A stretch of DNA of 8,352 nucleotides from Bacteroidota bacterium (GTDB lineage Bacteria; Bacteroidota; Bacteroidia; Flavobacteriales; Weeksellaceae): positions 1 through 8,352 of the forward strand of contig JAFDZJ010000321.1 of NCBI GenBank assembly GCA_018266965.1. Direction: 5' to 3'. A program made the position numbers and the translations under genes. Below, in pieces: positions 6,045-8,352 of this stretch. How positions within the stretch are numbered: the stretch's first letter is position 1; each line of letters opens with the position of its first letter. The notes beneath the pieces were generated by a model. The model worked only from the letters and a program-made list of their open reading frames with translations. It was not told the origin of the DNA and searched no databases.

Positions 6045-6476
6045 ATGTCGCAACAAGTAGTAGTTTTGTTACTAGGATCTAATCTAGGGGATAGAAAAAA
6101 AAATATTGAAAACGCATTGTTTTTGATTGAAGAAAGCATTGGTAATATTAAATTTAAAAGTAATTTTTATGAAACTTTTCCAATAGAATTTGCTAGTATT
6201 AATAATTTCATTAATTTTGCCGTTGTATTGAATACTCATCTTTCACCTATAGAGCTATTAAATCAAATTAAAAAAATTGAGAAAAAGCTAGGCAGAGAGC
6301 AAGATTCAAGAGAATTTGGAGGTTATTTTGATAGGTTGATTGATATTGATATTGTGAGTTATGGAAACTTGAATTATGTATCGAAGTCGTTAATTTTACC
6401 TCACCAAGGACATTTGAAAAGAGAATTTTCAATTGAAATATTAAAGAATTTAAATGAAATAAAACATAAACTATGA
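6045..6476 (+). CDS. folK: 2-amino-4-hydroxy-6-hydroxymethyldihydropteridine pyrophosphokinase (HPPK)
   Basis: Cytosolic folate-pathway enzyme that transfers pyrophosphate from ATP to 6-hydroxymethyl-7,8-dihydropterin, making the substrate of dihydropteroate synthase. It has 143 residues, slightly short (E. coli 159). Visible motifs are GSNLGDR at 11-17, Asn57 in NFINFAVV for pterin contact, LGRE around 82-85, and the magnesium-binding Asp100 and Asp102 in RLIDIDIV. LPHQGHLKREF at 118-128 has His120 and Arg126 where the family has PHP...R. The signature before the aspartates is unusual: GYFDR instead of the common K/R-x-G/A-P-R. The core metal and ATP residues are kept, so the enzyme is probably active. 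It starts 23 bp from the divergent sppA, and its TGA stop overlaps the ATG of the following ompA-like gene. Confidence 0.9.
   Translation: MSQQVVVLLLGSNLGDRKKNIENALFLIEESIGNIKFKSNFYETFPIEFASINNFINFAVVLNTHLSPIELLNQIKKIEKKLGREQDSREFGGYFDRLIDIDIVSYGNLNYVSKSLILPHQGHLKREFSIEILKNLNEIKHKL
6189..6219 (+). promoter_or_regulatory. Candidate internal promoter in folK for the ompA-like gene
   Basis: TTTG at 6189-6192 and TAATTTTG at 6212-6219, 19 bases apart, match both promoter elements and the spacing used in Bacteroidota. The site is inside folK, about 250 bases before the ompA-like start. It could give the outer-membrane protein higher expression than folK. In AT-rich DNA a match of this kind can arise by chance, and the leader would be long. 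Confidence 0.35.
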
Positions 6477-7966
6477 AATTAAATTTATTGTTACTAGCAA
6501 CAGTATTGCCAATTTCTGTTTTTTCTCAAAAAGATTCCTCAAAAGTAAAAGTGATGGATGGCTATCCTAATACTTTCTCTTCTGGTGCTTCTTATGTGGA
6601 GAAATTCGATAACAAGGCAAGAAAACTGAACGATTGGTCTATTTCCATCGGTGGAGGTGGTGCATTTATGGTAAATTCTGACCTTACTTCTTTTTACGAT
6701 GGTAAAATGGATATGGGTTGGAATGCTTATATCAGTTTGAACAAACAAATAACCCATGTTTTTGGGTTAATGTTGCAATACCAAACCGGTAAAACAAACC
6801 AAAAAGGACAATTGCAAGACCCTTTGTATGGTAGTTTGGCAGGAGTAGCTACTGCTTGGACTAAATTTAACCAAGTAGCATTACTAGGGGATATTAATTT
6901 TTCTAATATTATGAGAAGGGTTGATAATCATTCTCCTTACAGATGGGCAATCCATGGATATGGAGGTGTTGGACTTATGGGTTACAATACACTTTTATTG
7001 GACAATAACAATTCCCGTTGGAATACCAATCCACCAAGAATTCCTATTGAAGTACATCAAGACTTAAACCTTGCCTCTTTCTATTGGACTTTTGGAACAG
7101 GTCTTAAATACAAAGTGTCCAGAGTTATAGATATCGAAGGTAGAGTAATGTACATTATGTCCGGAGAAACTAAATTCGATGGTGGTGGTTGGACTGAAAT
7201 ACAACCTGCAAGTATTGATTACAATAGAATTAGTAATAAAGTGTCAGACAATGTTATTACTGCTAATTTGGGACTAACTTTCAATCTTGGAAAACATATC
7301 AGCCACCTAACTTGGTATGATCCATTGCAAGATGCTAATGCAAGAGTTGATGCTCTAGCAAATGCAGCTCCTGAACTAATTGTTTGCCAAAATGGCGATA
7401 AGGACAACGACGGAGTTTGTGATGATTGGGACAGAGAACTCGATACTCCTGCTGGAGCAAGAGTAGATGGAGCAGGTGTTGCTTTGGATATAGATTTAGA
7501 TGGTACAATAGATTTGTATGACAAATGTGTTACTGTACCTGGACCTAGAGAAAATTTTGGTTGCCCTGTTGAATCTAAAGCTTCTATTGTAAAAGGTAAA
7601 GTTGAAGAAGTAAATAGAACCTTAGAAGGAATAGAGTTTGAATTGAATAAAGCTATTATCAGACCTTCTTCTTTTGAAAAATTAAATATAGCAGCAGATG
7701 TTATAAAATCTATCGGTGGTGATGCTCAATTATTAGTAATTGGTGCAACTGATACTAGAGGAGGTGCAGAAGCTAACCAAAAACTTTCAGAAAGAAGAGC
7801 AGCAGCTGTTGTGAAGTATCTAGAAGAAAAAGGTGTGAAAAAAGGGATGTTGAAATCTGAAGGTCGTGGTAAAAACGATTTGAAATATCCTGAATGTGAT
7901 CCTGCTACCAAATGTCCTGAATGGAAAAATGAAGCTAACAGAAGAGTTTACTTCGAAATAATTTAA
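6473..7966 (+). CDS. OmpA family outer-membrane protein with calcium-binding linker
   Basis: A 497-residue outer-membrane protein predicted to anchor the outer membrane to peptidoglycan. A signal peptide covers about 1-19 (hydrophobic core LLLLATVLPISVF). Residues about 50-275 alternate polar and aromatic or hydrophobic residues, as in a beta-barrel. A linker at 300-365 carries two thrombospondin-3-type calcium loops, with aspartates at 309/311/313/317 and 339/341/343/347, and four cysteines (305, 316, 362, 374 region). The OmpA C-terminal domain covers about 385-497, with GATDTRG, LSERRAAAVVKYL and the final NRRVYFEI. Asp427 and Arg490 fit the peptidoglycan diaminopimelate-binding positions. 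A CDPATKCPEW insert, common in Bacteroidota, carries a further Cys pair. The start overlaps the folK stop by ATGA. A paralogue follows after 37 bases with no terminator. Such proteins are often major surface antigens in this group. Confidence 0.93.
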   Translation: MKLNLLLLATVLPISVFSQKDSSKVKVMDGYPNTFSSGASYVEKFDNKARKLNDWSISIGGGGAFMVNSDLTSFYDGKMDMGWNAYISLNKQITHVFGLMLQYQTGKTNQKGQLQDPLYGSLAGVATAWTKFNQVALLGDINFSNIMRRVDNHSPYRWAIHGYGGVGLMGYNTLLLDNNNSRWNTNPPRIPIEVHQDLNLASFYWTFGTGLKYKVSRVIDIEGRVMYIMSGETKFDGGGWTEIQPASIDYNRISNKVSDNVITANLGLTFNLGKHISHLTWYDPLQDANARVDALANAAPELIVCQNGDKDNDGVCDDWDRELDTPAGARVDGAGVALDIDLDGTIDLYDKCVTVPGPRENFGCPVESKASIVKGKVEEVNRTLEGIEFELNKAIIRPSSFEKLNIAADVIKSIGGDAQLLVIGATDTRGGAEANQKLSERRAAAVVKYLEEKGVKKGMLKSEGRGKNDLKYPECDPATKCPEWKNEANRRVYFEII

Positions 7967-8003
7967 TCATCTCTCACTTAATTAATATTTAAAATACATA
8001 ATT

Positions 8004-8352
8004 ATGAAACTAAATAAAGCAATTATTGCATTAGCGTTCTCTTTTTCTGCTTTTGCTTATGCCCAGGATACCAATACTACAACTAATACTTCAGAGTATC
8101 CTAATACATTTTCTTCTGGATCAGCTAATGTATCCAAATTCACACAAGAGTCTAAAAGATTCAATGATTGGTCTATCTCTTTTGGTGCTGGTTTGCCATT
8201 GGTGCAATCCGCAGACCTTACTTCCATAAAAAATGGAAATGGTGGTGGTGCTAACTTGTTTGGATATTCTGCTTATTTAAGTGTTGATAAAGCAATTACA
8301 CACGCTTTTGGATTAAGTTTGCAATACGACAGAGGAGAAACTAGACAAGGTT
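8004..8352 (+). CDS. OmpA family outer-membrane protein paralogue, 3' end outside window
   Basis: An open frame of 116 codons that runs off the right edge. It starts MKLNKAIIALAF and has a clear signal peptide, with A18-Y19-A20 before Gln21 as the likely cleavage site. The mature part aligns without difficulty to the preceding protein: both have YPNTFSSG near residue 31-32, then V-x-KF, NDWSIS, DLTS, and an AITH/QITH-x-FGL-x-LQY block. It is therefore a tandem paralogue, at least over the N-terminal and first barrel region. A short Thr/Asn-rich stretch follows the signal peptide and differs from its neighbour, as does the loop after DLTS. The linker and OmpA C-terminal domain are expected beyond the edge but cannot be seen. 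The 37-base gap has neither terminator nor TAnnTTTG element, suggesting co-transcription with the first copy. Confidence 0.88.
   Translation, partial: MKLNKAIIALAFSFSAFAYAQDTNTTTNTSEYPNTFSSGSANVSKFTQESKRFNDWSISFGAGLPLVQSADLTSIKNGNGGGANLFGYSAYLSVDKAITHAFGLSLQYDRGETRQG

Noticed and set aside
7219..7524. 101-codon Ser/Ala/Pro-rich open frame on the minus strand
   Set aside because: Antisense to the barrel end and calcium-binding linker of the ompA-like gene; its composition reflects the complement of that coding sequence.
1..8352. Search for mobile elements, CRISPR arrays, tRNA or rRNA genes and defence or toxin-antitoxin modules
   Set aside because: No spaced direct repeats, terminal inverted repeats with a transposase, cloverleaf sequences or defence domains were seen; nearly all of the window is accounted for by housekeeping and envelope genes.

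Overview
The window is AT-rich chromosomal DNA from a member of Bacteroidota, most probably a flavobacterium of the Weeksellaceae/Chryseobacterium-Riemerella type. Several things support this: the gene set and order (bL28, bL33 and a 50-residue DUF4295 protein followed by ftsY), a large 67K-type SppA, OmpA proteins with a barrel, calcium-binding linker and OmpA C-terminal domain, the lack of clear Shine-Dalgarno sequences, and repeated matches to the Bacteroidota sigma factor -7 element TAnnTTTG in front of genes. Genus-level placement is an inference.

Layout, left to right. A small predicted lipoprotein gene (7-291) ends at a strong hairpin terminator. Next is lnt (apolipoprotein N-acyltransferase; best start 403). 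Then comes a ribosomal operon, rpmB-rpmG-DUF4295 (2223-2835), with a good promoter in front and a 12-bp-stem terminator behind. ftsY (2934-3890) follows with its own -7 element. A small three-helix GlsB/YeaQ/YmgE-type membrane protein gene (3963-4229) has a perfect 18-bp palindrome over its promoter. A bidirectional terminator separates it from sppA, which runs leftward (6021-4273). sppA is head-to-head with folK (6045-6476), only 23 bp apart. folK overlaps the following ompA-like gene (6473-7966) by an ATGA. A second ompA paralogue starts at 8004 and runs off the right edge.

Most of the window concerns the ribosome and cell envelope: ribosomal proteins, the SRP receptor that docks ribosomes at the membrane, lipoprotein acylation, degradation of signal peptides, and peptidoglycan-anchored outer-membrane proteins. 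folK (folate synthesis) is the metabolic exception.

I see no mobile element, CRISPR array, tRNA, rRNA or defence system, and no sign of a wholly new system. The points most worth a second look are the DUF4295 protein as a lineage-specific ribosomal protein, the palindrome at the GlsB-like promoter, and the folK-ompA coupling with a candidate internal promoter. No gene-free stretch exceeds 300 bases; the longest is 2065-2222, which holds a probable lnt terminator and the rpmB promoter.
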